From Kribbella pittospori (GTDB lineage Bacteria > Actinomycetota > Actinomycetes > Propionibacteriales > Kribbellaceae): a stretch of DNA of 64,000 bases. Of the stretch, positions 8,978 to 17,326 are shown in pieces. Every line of letters begins with the position of its first letter. Within the stretch, counting starts at the first letter, position 1. Below the pieces are notes generated by a model. The model saw only the letters and a list, made by a program, of their open reading frames with translations, did no database searches and was not told the origin of the DNA. Location of the stretch: assembly GCF_004331465.1 (NCBI RefSeq), contig NZ_SJKB01000009.1, positions 248,001-312,000 of the forward strand. The letters run 5' to 3'. A program made the position numbers and the translations under genes.

Positions 8978-9997
8978 CTAGACCCAGCCGCGCTTTGCTG
9001 CCGCCACGCCCAGCTCGAAGCGGCTGGCGGCGTTGAGGCGCTCCGACAGGGTCGCGGTGATCCGCCGGGCCGTCCGCAACGAGATGCCCAGCAGACGCGC
9101 GACCTGCTCGTCCTTCGCACCGCCCGCGAGCAGCCGCAGTACCTCGGCCTCGTGGGGCGTGAGGGGCGCGTTGTCCTCCCGGTCGTCCGCGTCGAAGAGC
9201 TCGGTGGCGCGGGCCCAGTAGGAGTCGAACAACGCGAGCGCGACCGATACCACGGCCGGGCTGCGGTGGATGACCGCGCCGACGGTCGGGTTCTCCGGGT
9301 CCATCGGCATGACCGCGATCTCCTGGTCGAAGATCAGCAGCCGCAGCGGCAGTGTGGGCGTCGCCCGGATCTCGCCGCCGAGCTGGTGCATCGCCGCGGC
9401 GTAGTCCAGCGCCTGCTTGGACGACGTGATGCTCTGGAGATAGACGGTCCGCATCCGCAGCCCGCGCTCCAGCAACGGAACGTCCGGCGACTTGTCGAAC
9501 GGATGGGTGACGTCGTCGATGTGCGCGGGCACCAGGCCCCACAACGTGTCCTTGGCCTTCAGGCCCAGCTCTTCGATCCGCCGGGAGGCATTCGCCCGGC
9601 CGTTGAGCACCTCGACGTCCCCACTGCTGCGGGCGGTCAGGAGCTCGTTGTACTGCTCGGCCAGCACCTCGGCCGAGGCTTCGGCTTCCTTGAGCTCGCC
9701 CAGCATCTTGTTCAGCTCGGTCCGCCGGCGCTCGGCCAGGCCGGTCAGGCCGACCCGCGGGTGCACCGCGTGCTCACCGTCGGGGTTCGTCCAGGTCGGG
9801 ACGAGCAACTCGAGCTTGCGGAGTTTCTCCATCAGCTCGTGAACCTCGGTCACGGGCCTTTTTACTAGCGCGGCAATGTTCTCGGGCGTACTGTCTGGGT
9901 GGCTGAGAAGGGCGTGATAAACCGCGAAGGTGGCTTCATCAACACCCAGCGGTTCGAGCACGTCCTCCTCCTTCTCAGTCTTGTCGGAACCGACCAT
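8978..9997 (-). CDS. TrmB/LuxR-type transcriptional regulator
   Basis: A 339-residue predicted DNA-binding protein. The N-terminus (about 20-90) resembles a TrmB-like winged helix, with ATFAVYHALLSHPDSTPENI and then MEKLRKLELLVP. A predicted coiled segment (about 105-135) follows, then a sensor-like middle domain. A LuxR/GerE-type helix-turn-helix closes the protein, with LTPHEAEVLRLLAGGAKDEQ and LGISLRTARRITATL. It is divergent from a gene for a tiny exported peptide at 10064-10186, and the middle domain is a plausible peptide receptor (inference). The ATG at 9997 lacks a close ribosome site; an upstream in-frame ATG at 10045 is possible. A relative sits at 37615-38583. Confidence 0.85.
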   Translation of the reverse strand: MVGSDKTEKEEDVLEPLGVDEATFAVYHALLSHPDSTPENIAALVKRPVTEVHELMEKLRKLELLVPTWTNPDGEHAVHPRVGLTGLAERRRTELNKMLGELKEAEASAEVLAEQYNELLTARSSGDVEVLNGRANASRRIEELGLKAKDTLWGLVPAHIDDVTHPFDKSPDVPLLERGLRMRTVYLQSITSSKQALDYAAAMHQLGGEIRATPTLPLRLLIFDQEIAVMPMDPENPTVGAVIHRSPAVVSVALALFDSYWARATELFDADDREDNAPLTPHEAEVLRLLAGGAKDEQVARLLGISLRTARRITATLSERLNAASRFELGVAAAKRGWV

Positions 9998-9999
9998 AT

Positions 10000-10021
10000 A
10001 CAGAGCGCGTCGACACAGAGC
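10000..10021. promoter_or_regulatory. Direct repeat ACAGAGC in the regulator/peptide intergenic region
   Basis: ACAGAGC occurs at 10000-10006 and 10015-10021, 15 bp apart, between the divergent regulator and peptide genes. This is a candidate binding site for the regulator. A TATACA hexamer at 9997-10002 overlaps it and could be the -10 of the peptide gene. Confidence 0.3.
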
Positions 10022-10063
10022 ACTCCTCAGCCGGTTCCGGCTCATTTTCGAAGGGACAGATGT

Positions 10064-10186
10064 GTGATCAGGAAATTGCTCATTGTAGTTGGTGTCGCCG
10101 CGGTACTGATCTTCGGCGGTGCCCCACTGACCGCGTCGGCGGCCAGCGGCAGCGAACCGGGCTGTATCCCGGTGCTCTGCTGGTGA
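10064..10186 (+). CDS. Small exported cysteine-containing peptide precursor
   Basis: A 40-codon gene starting at GTG 10064, with AAGGGACAG ending a few nt upstream. The product begins VIRKLLIVVGVAAVLIFGG, a basic then hydrophobic Sec signal. A typical TASA cleavage site at residues 23-26 follows. The predicted mature peptide is only 14 residues, ASGSEPGCIPVLCW, with Cys34 and Cys39 positioned to form a six-residue disulfide ring before a C-terminal Trp. I do not recognise a family. Divergent pairing with a TrmB/LuxR-type regulator suggests a peptide signal or that regulator's target; both are inference. A random short ORF is unlikely given the complete signal peptide. Confidence 0.6.
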   Translation: MIRKLLIVVGVAAVLIFGGAPLTASAASGSEPGCIPVLCW

Positions 10187-10269
10187 CCGTAGCTTTCCAC
10201 TGAGTAGTCGTACGACGGGTTCCCTGTGCCCGGCCATCGGACCGGGCCAGGGCACCCCGTGACGTCCCG

Positions 10270-10275
10270 TAGACT
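10270..10275 (+). promoter_or_regulatory. Leaderless -10 box (TAGACT) of purF
   Basis: TAGACT, 6 nt, then GTG at 10282; no ribosome site is visible. Confidence 0.5.
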
Positions 10276-10281
10276 GACGCC

Positions 10282-11844
10282 GTGGCTCGTGGCGATGGTC
10301 GGCTAACCCATGACCTTGACCCGCAGGACCTGGGACCGCAGGACGCATGTGGCGTCTTCGGAGTCTGGGCACCGGGGGAAGAGGTTGCCAAACTCACCTA
10401 CTTCGGGCTCTACGCCTTGCAGCATCGAGGGCAGGAGTCGGCTGGCATCGCAGTCAGCAACGGAAGCCAGATTCTGGTCTACAAGGACATGGGTCTGGTC
10501 AGTCAGGCGTTCGACGAGGCGACCCTCGCGTCCCTGCGCGGACACATCGCGATCGGGCACTGTCGCTACTCGACGACCGGTTCCAGTGTCTGGGCCAACG
10601 CGCAGCCGACGTTCCGGTCGACCGCGACCGGGTCGATCGCGCTCGGTCACAACGGGAACCTGACCAACACCGGTGAGTTGGCCGAGAGCCTGAACGGCGG
10701 CGGCGACCTCGATCTCGGCCTGGACGCCGACGTCGAGCACGCCAAGGCGAACGCGAAGCACGGCGCCTCCTCCGACACCGACATCCTCACCTCGATGCTC
10801 GCCGGGTACCCGGACCTGACCATCGAGGAGGCGGCCGCGAAGGTGCTGCCGAAGGTCAAGGGCGCCTACAGCCTGATCTTCATGGACGAGAACACCCTGT
10901 ACGCCGCTCGCGACCCGCAGGGCATCCGCCCGCTGGTGCTGGGCCGGCTGGAGCGCGGCTGGGTGATCGCCAGCGAGACCGCGGCCCTCGACATCGTCGG
11001 TGCGTCCTTCATCCGCGAGGTGGAGCCCGGCGAGATTGTCGCGGTCGACGCCGACGGACTGCGGTCGACCCGGTTCGCCGAGCCGGACCCCAAGGGCTGC
11101 CTGTTCGAGTTCGTCTACCTGGCCCGCCCGGACACCCAGATCTCCGGCCGCCGGATCTACTCCACCCGCGTCGAGATCGGCCGCCGGCTGGCTGGTGAGC
11201 ACCCGGCCGACGCCGACCTGGTCATCGCCACCCCCGAGTCCGGGACACCCGGCGCGATCGGGTACGCCGAAGCCTCTGGCATCCCGTACGGATCGGGCCT
11301 GGTCAAGAACGCGTACGTCGGCCGCACGTTCATCCAGCCCAGCCAGACGATCCGCCAACTGGGCATCCGGCTGAAGCTGAACCCGCTGCGCGAGGTGATC
11401 GAGGGCAAGCGGCTGGTCGTGGTCGACGACACGATCGTGCGCGGCAACACCCAGCGCGCGGTGATCCGGATGCTGCGCGAGGCCGGCGCCAAGGAGATCC
11501 ACGTCCGGATCACGGCGCCGCCGGTGAAGTGGCCGTGCTTCTACGGCATCGACTTCGCCAGCCGCGCCGAACTGATCGCGAACGGGCTGAACACCGAGGA
11601 GATCTGCCGCTCGCTCGGCGCCGACTCGCTCGGCTACATCAGCCTGGACGGCCTGATCGCGGCGACCACGGTGCCGAAGGGCAAGCTCTGCCGCGCGTGC
11701 TTCGACGGGGTCTACCCGGTCGCGCTGCCGGATCCGGAGCAGCTCGGCAAGCACCTGCTGGAGCTGCCGGTGTCCACCGACGTCGACGGCCTGGCCACGG
11801 TCTCCGGTGGCGCCGGTGCCGCCGACGCCCTGAGCCGTCCGTAG
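10282..11844 (+). CDS. purF: Amidophosphoribosyltransferase
   Basis: A 520-residue enzyme that commits PRPP to purine synthesis, making phosphoribosylamine from PRPP and glutamine. A 22-residue propeptide precedes the catalytic cysteine in ACGVFGVW (Cys23). The glutaminase domain includes HRGQESAG and HCRYSTTG. The phosphoribosyltransferase domain carries the PRPP loop VVVDDTIVRGNT. Cysteines in KGCLFEF, KWPCFYG and LCRACF match the 4Fe-4S ligands of the Bacillus-type enzyme. Activity is therefore probably oxygen-sensitive and controlled by propeptide cleavage. purM follows. Confidence 0.97.
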   Translation: MARGDGRLTHDLDPQDLGPQDACGVFGVWAPGEEVAKLTYFGLYALQHRGQESAGIAVSNGSQILVYKDMGLVSQAFDEATLASLRGHIAIGHCRYSTTGSSVWANAQPTFRSTATGSIALGHNGNLTNTGELAESLNGGGDLDLGLDADVEHAKANAKHGASSDTDILTSMLAGYPDLTIEEAAAKVLPKVKGAYSLIFMDENTLYAARDPQGIRPLVLGRLERGWVIASETAALDIVGASFIREVEPGEIVAVDADGLRSTRFAEPDPKGCLFEFVYLARPDTQISGRRIYSTRVEIGRRLAGEHPADADLVIATPESGTPGAIGYAEASGIPYGSGLVKNAYVGRTFIQPSQTIRQLGIRLKLNPLREVIEGKRLVVVDDTIVRGNTQRAVIRMLREAGAKEIHVRITAPPVKWPCFYGIDFASRAELIANGLNTEEICRSLGADSLGYISLDGLIAATTVPKGKLCRACFDGVYPVALPDPEQLGKHLLELPVSTDVDGLATVSGGAGAADALSRP

Positions 11845-11894
11845 CCAGATCGTCCCGGCAGACGTCGTACCGCCGGAGTATCGAGGAGATGAAC

Positions 11895-12977
11895 GTGAGC
11901 GAAGGCGCGAGCTACGCCGCTGCCGGAGTCGACATCGAGGCCGGTGACCGGGCCGTCGAGCTGATGAAGGAGTGGGTGGCGAAGGCGACCCGCCCGGAGG
12001 TGGTCGGTGGGCTCGGTGGGTTCGCCGGGCTGTTCGACGCGACCGCGCTGACGTCGTACCGGCGGCCGCTGCTGGCGACCTCGACGGACGGGATCGGGAC
12101 CAAGGTCGCGATCGCGCAGAAGCTGGACAAGCACGACACGATCGGGTTCGACCTGGTCGGGATGGTCGTCGACGACCTGGTCGTGTGCGGTGCCGAGCCG
12201 CTGTTCATGACCGACTACATCTGCACCGGCAAGGTGGTCCCGGAGACGATCGCGCAGATCGTGAAGGGCATCGCCGAGGCGTGCGTGGAGGCCGGTACGG
12301 CGCTTGTCGGCGGCGAGACCGCGGAGCACCCGGGCCTGCTGGAGCCGGACGAGTACGACGTGGCCGGTGCGTCGACCGGTGTTGTCGAGGCCGACGAGGT
12401 GCTCGGTGCGGACCGGGTCCGCGTGGGTGACGTGGTGGTGGCGATGGCGTCCTCGGGCCTGCACTCGAACGGGTACTCGCTGGTCCGCCACGTCTTCTTC
12501 AACCGCGCCCGCTGGACTCTGGACCGGGTCGTACCGGAGCTGGGTACGACGCTGGGCGAGGTGCTGCTGACGCCGACCCGGGTCTACGCCAAGCACTGCC
12601 TCGAGCTGATCGCGGAGTTGAACGGCGACGTCGAGGGTGACGCGAAGCCGCTGCACGCGATGTCGCACATCACCGGCGGTGGCTTCGCGGCGAACCTGGC
12701 CCGGGTCATCCCCGAGGACCTCTCGGTCCGGATCGACCGGTCGACCTGGGCGCCGGCGCCGATCTTCGGCCTGGTCGGGCTACTAGGCGACGTCGCACTG
12801 CCCGAGCTGGAGAAGACGCTGAACATGGGTGCCGGCATGGTCGCCGTACTCGACCCGTCGTCCGCTGACGCCGCAATCGCCGAGCTGGCCGCCCGGGACA
12901 TCCCGGCCTGGGTCTGCGGCGAGGTCACCGCGGACGCCGGTGGCACGGTCGCCCTCGAAGGCACCTACGCGCGCTGA
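11895..12977 (+). CDS. purM: Phosphoribosylformylglycinamidine cyclo-ligase (AIR synthetase)
   Basis: A 360-residue ATP-dependent cyclase that converts FGAM to AIR in purine synthesis. Landmarks are SYAAAGVDIEAG, STDGIGTKV, the GFDLVGMVVDDLV segment and SHITGGGFAANL. GTG at 11895 is preferred to ATG at 11889 because GAGGAG (11883-11888) directly abuts that ATG but sits 6 nt from the GTG. It is 50 nt after purF and ends at a strong hairpin. Confidence 0.96.
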   Translation: MSEGASYAAAGVDIEAGDRAVELMKEWVAKATRPEVVGGLGGFAGLFDATALTSYRRPLLATSTDGIGTKVAIAQKLDKHDTIGFDLVGMVVDDLVVCGAEPLFMTDYICTGKVVPETIAQIVKGIAEACVEAGTALVGGETAEHPGLLEPDEYDVAGASTGVVEADEVLGADRVRVGDVVVAMASSGLHSNGYSLVRHVFFNRARWTLDRVVPELGTTLGEVLLTPTRVYAKHCLELIAELNGDVEGDAKPLHAMSHITGGGFAANLARVIPEDLSVRIDRSTWAPAPIFGLVGLLGDVALPELEKTLNMGAGMVAVLDPSSADAAIAELAARDIPAWVCGEVTADAGGTVALEGTYAR

Positions 12978-12990
12978 GCCCCACCCGCCC

Positions 12991-13026
12991 GTCCCGCCTG
13001 GACTTCGATTTCTGGGCAGGCGGGAC
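12991..13026 (+). terminator. Hairpin downstream of purM
   Basis: GTCCCGCCTG pairs perfectly with CAGGCGGGAC (10 bp, 16-nt loop), starting 14 nt after the purM stop. No T-tract follows. Confidence 0.6.
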
Positions 13027-13074
13027 CGCAACAGGTGGTGCTGGTGTGGTGGAACACGTCGGGCGCACGGTCAG

Positions 13075-13104
13075 CCTGCTCAGTACCCGAGGGCACTGAG
13101 CAGG
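13075..13104 (-). terminator. Hairpin downstream of the DUF3073 gene
   Basis: CCTGCTCAGT and ACTGAGCAGG form a perfect 10-bp stem with a 10-nt loop. It lies 20 nt past the stop of the minus-strand DUF3073 gene and probably ends that transcript. Confidence 0.55.
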
Positions 13105-13123
13105 TCAGCCGAGCTGTCGTTGC

Positions 13124-13309
13124 TTACCGACGGGGGTGGTATTCGTCGGCGTCGTAATCGTCGCCGTCGTTGTCGCCGTTCGCAGAACGGTCGCCACCCT
13201 GGTCACCGGACAGCTCTTTCTTGAGCTGGTCCAAGTCGGTGTCCCAGGTGCGGTACTTCAGGTCGCGAGCGACCTTCGTCTGCTTGGCCTTTGCACGGCC
13301 GCGCCCCAT
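13124..13309 (-). CDS. DUF3073 small basic protein
   Basis: A 61-residue protein with the hallmark start MGRGRAKAKQTKVARDLKY and a hydrophilic, Asp-rich tail. DUF3073 proteins are conserved across Actinobacteria, commonly near purM as here; their function is not established. An AGGGGG ribosome site lies 9 nt before ATG 13309, which favours this start over an in-frame start 21 nt upstream. Confidence 0.9.
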   Translation of the reverse strand: MGRGRAKAKQTKVARDLKYRTWDTDLDQLKKELSGDQGGDRSANGDNDGDDYDADEYHPRR

Positions 13310-13460
13310 AGCGTCGACCCCCTCGCACAAGTCAACCGGGTACGCAGCGTGGCGCCCACGGATCAGTCGTCAGTAATCGTGCTTCTAGGTTACCCGGACC
13401 CGGGGATCGACACACGCACCGCCCCCTGGCTGAACCGCCGAAGAGGTCCGATCACCCCGT

Positions 13461-13502
13461 CGGCGGGGTGGACCGGTCCCCTCAAACCGGCCCACCCCGC
13501 CG
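13461..13502 (-). terminator. Stem-loop downstream of the ABC-2 permease gene
   Basis: CGGCGGGGTGG and CCACCCCGCCG form an 11-bp perfect stem around a smaller inner CCGGT/ACCGG pairing. It lies just past the permease stop at 13515. Confidence 0.55.
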
Positions 13503-13514
13503 CGTCGGACCCCG

Positions 13515-14321
13515 TTACTTGACCTCGCGACGTGAGCTTGCCCACAGTCCGACGATGGTCGGGAGAACGATCCAGATGCCGATCGCGGTCAGCGTCTCGG
13601 GCAGCATGCCGTTCAGGTTGCGGTCCGCGATCCGGCCGAAGGCACCGAACACGTCCAGCCAGTTCGCGCTGTCCTTGAACAGCGCCGGTCCGGCCAGCGA
13701 CCAGGCGGTCGGGGCGATGAAGTAGACCAGAATCGCGACCGCGGTCTGGGCGATCACCGCGCCGAAGGCGGCGGCCATCACCACGTTGAGCGCGTTGGTC
13801 AGGTACGACCCGGCCAGTGCCCCGCCGAGCCCGGAGTACGACGTACCGTCGCCGCCGATCGCGCCACCGAGTGCGGTGCCGCCCAGCGCCAGCAGGTTGG
13901 TCACCGTCAGTACGACGACGCTCATGATGAGCGCGGAGACGAATTTGGCGATCTGCACCCGGACCCGCCGGGGCGACAGCGTGAAGGTGGTCAGCGCGGT
14001 GCGCTGGGTCCATTCGCTCGTCATCGCCATCACGCCGATCACCGGCAGCAACAGCATCACGCCGGTCGAGGCGGCACCGAGGAAGCGGTCGGCGGTGGCG
14101 GGGCCGTCCGGCAGGTGGGTCAGCTCCCAGCCGATCGCGACCAGGGCCAGCGCCAGGATCGCGGCGATCAGCAACTTCCCGCTGCGGGTGTTGACGGACT
14201 TGCGCAGTTCGATGCCGACGAGTTTCAGGAAGGACTGCCCGCGGACGGGCGGAAGACTGGTCGTCGCCTCGGCCCGGTGCTTGGCCGGGGTGGTGGGCGC
14301 GACGTCGGTCACGGTGGTCAT
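13515..14321 (-). CDS. ABC-2 type transporter permease
   Basis: A 268-residue membrane protein with about six predicted helices, beginning after a hydrophilic N-terminus of roughly 45 residues. The ATPase gene lies directly upstream on the same strand (29 nt), so they form one exporter. The pair is divergent from a two-component system at 15381, an arrangement common for exporters of antibiotics, lipids or peptides. The substrate cannot be inferred. Confidence 0.88.
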   Translation of the reverse strand: MTTVTDVAPTTPAKHRAEATTSLPPVRGQSFLKLVGIELRKSVNTRSGKLLIAAILALALVAIGWELTHLPDGPATADRFLGAASTGVMLLLPVIGVMAMTSEWTQRTALTTFTLSPRRVRVQIAKFVSALIMSVVVLTVTNLLALGGTALGGAIGGDGTSYSGLGGALAGSYLTNALNVVMAAAFGAVIAQTAVAILVYFIAPTAWSLAGPALFKDSANWLDVFGAFGRIADRNLNGMLPETLTAIGIWIVLPTIVGLWASSRREVK

Positions 14322-14349
14322 GGCTATGAGCTCCAGAAAGTAGTTGTGG

Positions 14350-15237
14350 TCAGGCCGCTTCGGCGGTCGGAGTGGTGAGCTGGAAGAACAGGTCCTCCAG
14401 GCCGGCGCCGTCGCTCTGGCGCAGTTCGAGCAGGATCTGGCCGGCGGCCGCGGCGGCCCGGCCGACCTGCTCGGCGGTGGCGTCGACGCGCAGCGCGCCG
14501 TCGTGCAGCGGCTCCAGCCGAAGACCGGCCGCGGTCAGGGCCTCGTTCAGGCCGATCGGGTCGAGGCCGCGCACGAGCGTGCCGCTGCCGGCCAGCAGTT
14601 CCTCCAGCGAGCCGTTGGCGACGATCCGCCCGCCACCGATCACGACCAACTGGTCGACGGTCGCCTGGACCTCACCCAGCAGGTGGCTGGACAAGATCAC
14701 CGTGCCGCCGCGGGAGGCGAAGTCCTGGAGCAGTCCGCGCATCCACCGAATGCCCTCCGGGTCCATCCCGTTGGCAGGCTCGTCCAGGATCAGTACGGCG
14801 GGATCGCCCAGCAGCGCACTCGCGATGCCGAGCCGCTGCCGCATGCCCAGCGAGTACTGCCCGACGCGGCGCTTGGCGGCGTGGCTGAGGCCGACGGCCT
14901 CGAGCATCTCGTCCACCCGAGTCTTCGGCACCCCGAGCAGGCTGGCGTTGAGCAGGAGCGTCTCCCGTCCACTCCGGCCCGCGTGCTGCGCGGCGGCGTC
15001 CAGCATGACCCCGACGACCCGGCCCGGGTTCGGCAGGTCGGCGTACTTCTTGCCGATGATGGTCGCGGTGCCGGACGACGGCGGGGTGAGGCCGGTCAGC
15101 ATCCGGAGCGTGGTGGACTTGCCGGCGCCGTTCGGGCCGAGGAAGCCGGTGATGCTTCCCGGCTGGACGGTGAAGGACACGTCCTGGACGGCAGTGGTGC
15201 TGCCGTACCGCTTGGTCAGGTTCTCGACGGTGATCAT
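14350..15237 (-). CDS. ABC transporter ATP-binding protein
   Basis: A 295-residue ATPase of the exporter encoded with the downstream permease. Walker A GPNGAGKST is near residues 34-42. The signature is YSLGMRQRLGIA, Walker B is AVLILDEPANGMD, and the switch histidine is in ILSSHLL. The roughly 90-residue C-terminal extension is typical of the BcrA/NatA-like subfamily. It starts with ATG at 15237. Confidence 0.94.
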   Translation of the reverse strand: MITVENLTKRYGSTTAVQDVSFTVQPGSITGFLGPNGAGKSTTLRMLTGLTPPSSGTATIIGKKYADLPNPGRVVGVMLDAAAQHAGRSGRETLLLNASLLGVPKTRVDEMLEAVGLSHAAKRRVGQYSLGMRQRLGIASALLGDPAVLILDEPANGMDPEGIRWMRGLLQDFASRGGTVILSSHLLGEVQATVDQLVVIGGGRIVANGSLEELLAGSGTLVRGLDPIGLNEALTAAGLRLEPLHDGALRVDATAEQVGRAAAAAGQILLELRQSDGAGLEDLFFQLTTPTAEAA

Positions 15238-15368
15238 GACGTCGAGTCAACCGGCACCGACCCCCTCGGCACATCGGACGACAGGCTCGACCAACCCCCT
15301 ACGAAAGTCTGTCGGGGACATCCCCGACCCCCACCTGATGGGGGACGAGACGGCGTAATCCGGGCAAC

Positions 15369-15374
15369 TACGCT
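15369..15374 (+). promoter_or_regulatory. Leaderless -10 box (TACGCT) of the sensor kinase gene
   Basis: TACGCT, 6 nt, then ATG 15381. Confidence 0.5.
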
Positions 15375-15380
15375 GACACA

Positions 15381-16571
15381 ATGGGACGGTTGCGCCGGTG
15401 GTACGCCTGGTGGGTCAGGCATGCCCCGCGCCTGCGCGACATCCTGTATGTCGGGTTCAGCCTGCTCACGATCGTCCTGCAGACGACGTCGGGTGGCGGC
15501 GGCTGGGACATGAAGGACTGGTACGTCCTGGGCGCCGGCGTGGTGGCGTCGGTCGCGCTGTTCTGGCGCCGGCGGTTCCCGGTCGTCGTGACCGCGATCG
15601 GCGTACTCGCGATGCTGACGGCCGGGCTCGTCGTCCCGATGGGTCTGGCCCTGCTGACCCTGGCGATCCGCCGCCGCGACCTCGTCCTCGCGATCCTCGG
15701 ACTGTCCGCGTACGCCGCCTACGTCCTCAACATCTGGAGTGAGGGCGGCGGGTTCTGGGTGTCGGTCTTCAGCGGACCGTTCCTGATCGGGAGCTGGATC
15801 GCGGCCGGTGCCTACATCGGCGCCCGCCGCGATCTGATGGTGTCGCTGCGGGATCGTGCCGAGCGCGCCGAGGCGGAGCGCGAGTTGCGCAGTGAGCAGG
15901 CGCGGCTGGGTGAGCGGGCCCGGATCGCCCAGGAGATGCACGACGTACTGGCGCACAAGGTGTCGCTGATCGCCCTGCACGCCGGCGGCCTCGAGGTGAA
16001 CCCGGCCGTCGGTCCGGACAAGGTCGAGGGGTCGGCCCGGTTGATCCGGGAGACCGCGCGACAGGCGATGGAGGATCTCCGCGAGGTTCTCGGCGTACTG
16101 CGGTCTGACGTCAGCGTCGACGGGGCCGATCTGACTCCCGTGCCGCAAGCCGCAGACCTGGAGCGCCTCGTGATGGCATCGCGCGATGCGGGCGTGAGTG
16201 TGGCGGGCGAGTTCACACTGCCCGACGACGTACCGATATCGATCGGGCGGACGGTCTATCGCGTGGTGCAGGAGTCGCTCACCAACGTGCACAAGCATGC
16301 GCGGGGCGCGTCGACCGAGGTCCTCGTGTACGGCGACCGTGGCGACGGCGTGACGGTCAGGGTGACGAACGTACGCCCGGTGGCTGCTGGTTCACTGCTC
16401 CCGGGCGCCGGTGCCGGACTGGTCGGGCTGCGTGAACGGGTCCAGCTGGCCGGCGGGCGGCTGTCGACGGGACCGACGCCGGAAGGCGGCTGGCGGGTCG
16501 AGGGCTGGCTGCCCTGGCCGGACAACCGGGAGAGTGCCGAGCCTGTGCATGTGGACGAAGGGGAACGATGA
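15381..16571 (+). CDS. Sensor histidine kinase (NarL/DesK-type)
   Basis: A 396-residue kinase with about five membrane helices in the first 145 residues and almost no extracytoplasmic loop, suggesting it senses something in the membrane. The dimerisation box RIAQEMHDVLAHKVSLI carries the phospho-acceptor His187. The HATPase domain ends with GAGAGLVGLRERV. It overlaps the response regulator by 4 nt (ATGA). Divergence from the ABC-2 exporter suggests that it controls that exporter. Confidence 0.93.
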   Translation: MGRLRRWYAWWVRHAPRLRDILYVGFSLLTIVLQTTSGGGGWDMKDWYVLGAGVVASVALFWRRRFPVVVTAIGVLAMLTAGLVVPMGLALLTLAIRRRDLVLAILGLSAYAAYVLNIWSEGGGFWVSVFSGPFLIGSWIAAGAYIGARRDLMVSLRDRAERAEAERELRSEQARLGERARIAQEMHDVLAHKVSLIALHAGGLEVNPAVGPDKVEGSARLIRETARQAMEDLREVLGVLRSDVSVDGADLTPVPQAADLERLVMASRDAGVSVAGEFTLPDDVPISIGRTVYRVVQESLTNVHKHARGASTEVLVYGDRGDGVTVRVTNVRPVAAGSLLPGAGAGLVGLRERVQLAGGRLSTGPTPEGGWRVEGWLPWPDNRESAEPVHVDEGER

Positions 16572-17224
16572 CGCGGCTGCTGATCGTGGACGACGAGGCG
16601 CTGGTCCGGGCCGGCCTGAAGATGATCCTGGAGTCGGACGACGAACTCGAGGTGGTCGCCGAGGCCGAGGACGGTGCCGACGCCGCCCGGATGGTGAAGG
16701 AGTACCGGCCGGACGTCGTACTGATGGACATTCGGATGCCGAAGCTGGACGGGCTGGCCGCCACCCGTGAGGTCCAGGCGTTGCCGGATCCGCCGAAGAT
16801 CGTCGTCCTGACGACGTTCGACCTGGACGATTATGTGTTCCGGGCGCTGCAGGCCGGGGCGAGCGGGTTCCTGCTGAAGGACACACCGCCGCGTGAGCTG
16901 GTGCAGGCGATCAAGGTGGTGGCGGCCGGGGACGCGATGCTGTCGCCGGCAGTGACCCGGCGGCTGATCGGTCACTTTGCGGCCGACCCACGAGCGGACC
17001 GCCGGCGGGCGGCGAAGGAGCGGATTGCCAAGCTGACCGATCGCGAGCGTGAGGTGCTGGTCGAGGTCGGCCGCGGCCTGCAGAACTCCGACATCGGCAG
17101 GACGCTGTTCATGAGCGAGGCGACGGTCAAGGCGCACGTGTCGCGAGCGCTGGTGAAGCTGGACGCGACCAACCGGGTCCAGGTCGCGATCCTCGCGTAC
17201 GAGGCCGGTTTGCTGGACGGATAG
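16568..17224 (+). CDS. NarL/LuxR-family response regulator
   Basis: A 218-residue regulator. The receiver domain begins MTRLLIVDDEALVRAG, with phospho-acceptor Asp54 in VLMDIRMP and a conserved LTTFD. The C-terminal LuxR helix-turn-helix has LTDREREVLVEVGRGLQN and SEATVKAHVSRAL. It is translationally coupled to the kinase. Likely targets include the divergent exporter operon. Confidence 0.95.
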   Translation: MTRLLIVDDEALVRAGLKMILESDDELEVVAEAEDGADAARMVKEYRPDVVLMDIRMPKLDGLAATREVQALPDPPKIVVLTTFDLDDYVFRALQAGASGFLLKDTPPRELVQAIKVVAAGDAMLSPAVTRRLIGHFAADPRADRRRAAKERIAKLTDREREVLVEVGRGLQNSDIGRTLFMSEATVKAHVSRALVKLDATNRVQVAILAYEAGLLDG

Positions 17225-17281
17225 CGAAACCGGCCCAGGCCGTCGGAGGGGTGGGGGGATCGACGGCCCGGACCGGTTTCG
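17225..17281. terminator. Long imperfect stem-loop between convergent genes
   Basis: The 21-nt arms at 17225-17245 and 17261-17281 (CGAAACCGG... and ...CCGGTTTCG) pair with few mismatches around a G-rich loop. It sits immediately after the response regulator stop and before the NlpC stop at 17327. Confidence 0.55.
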
Positions 17282-17326
17282 GGGTCAGCGGCGCCCGTGG
17301 GGGGAGGAGACGCTGACTGGTCGGAC

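Noticed and set aside
10303..11754. 483-codon minus-strand ORF opposite purF
   Set aside because: Overlaps purF entirely and encodes a low-complexity product; purF is certain.
11889..11894. ATG 11889 as purM start
   Set aside because: The GAGGAG ribosome site directly touches this ATG, leaving no spacing; GTG 11895 has 6 nt.
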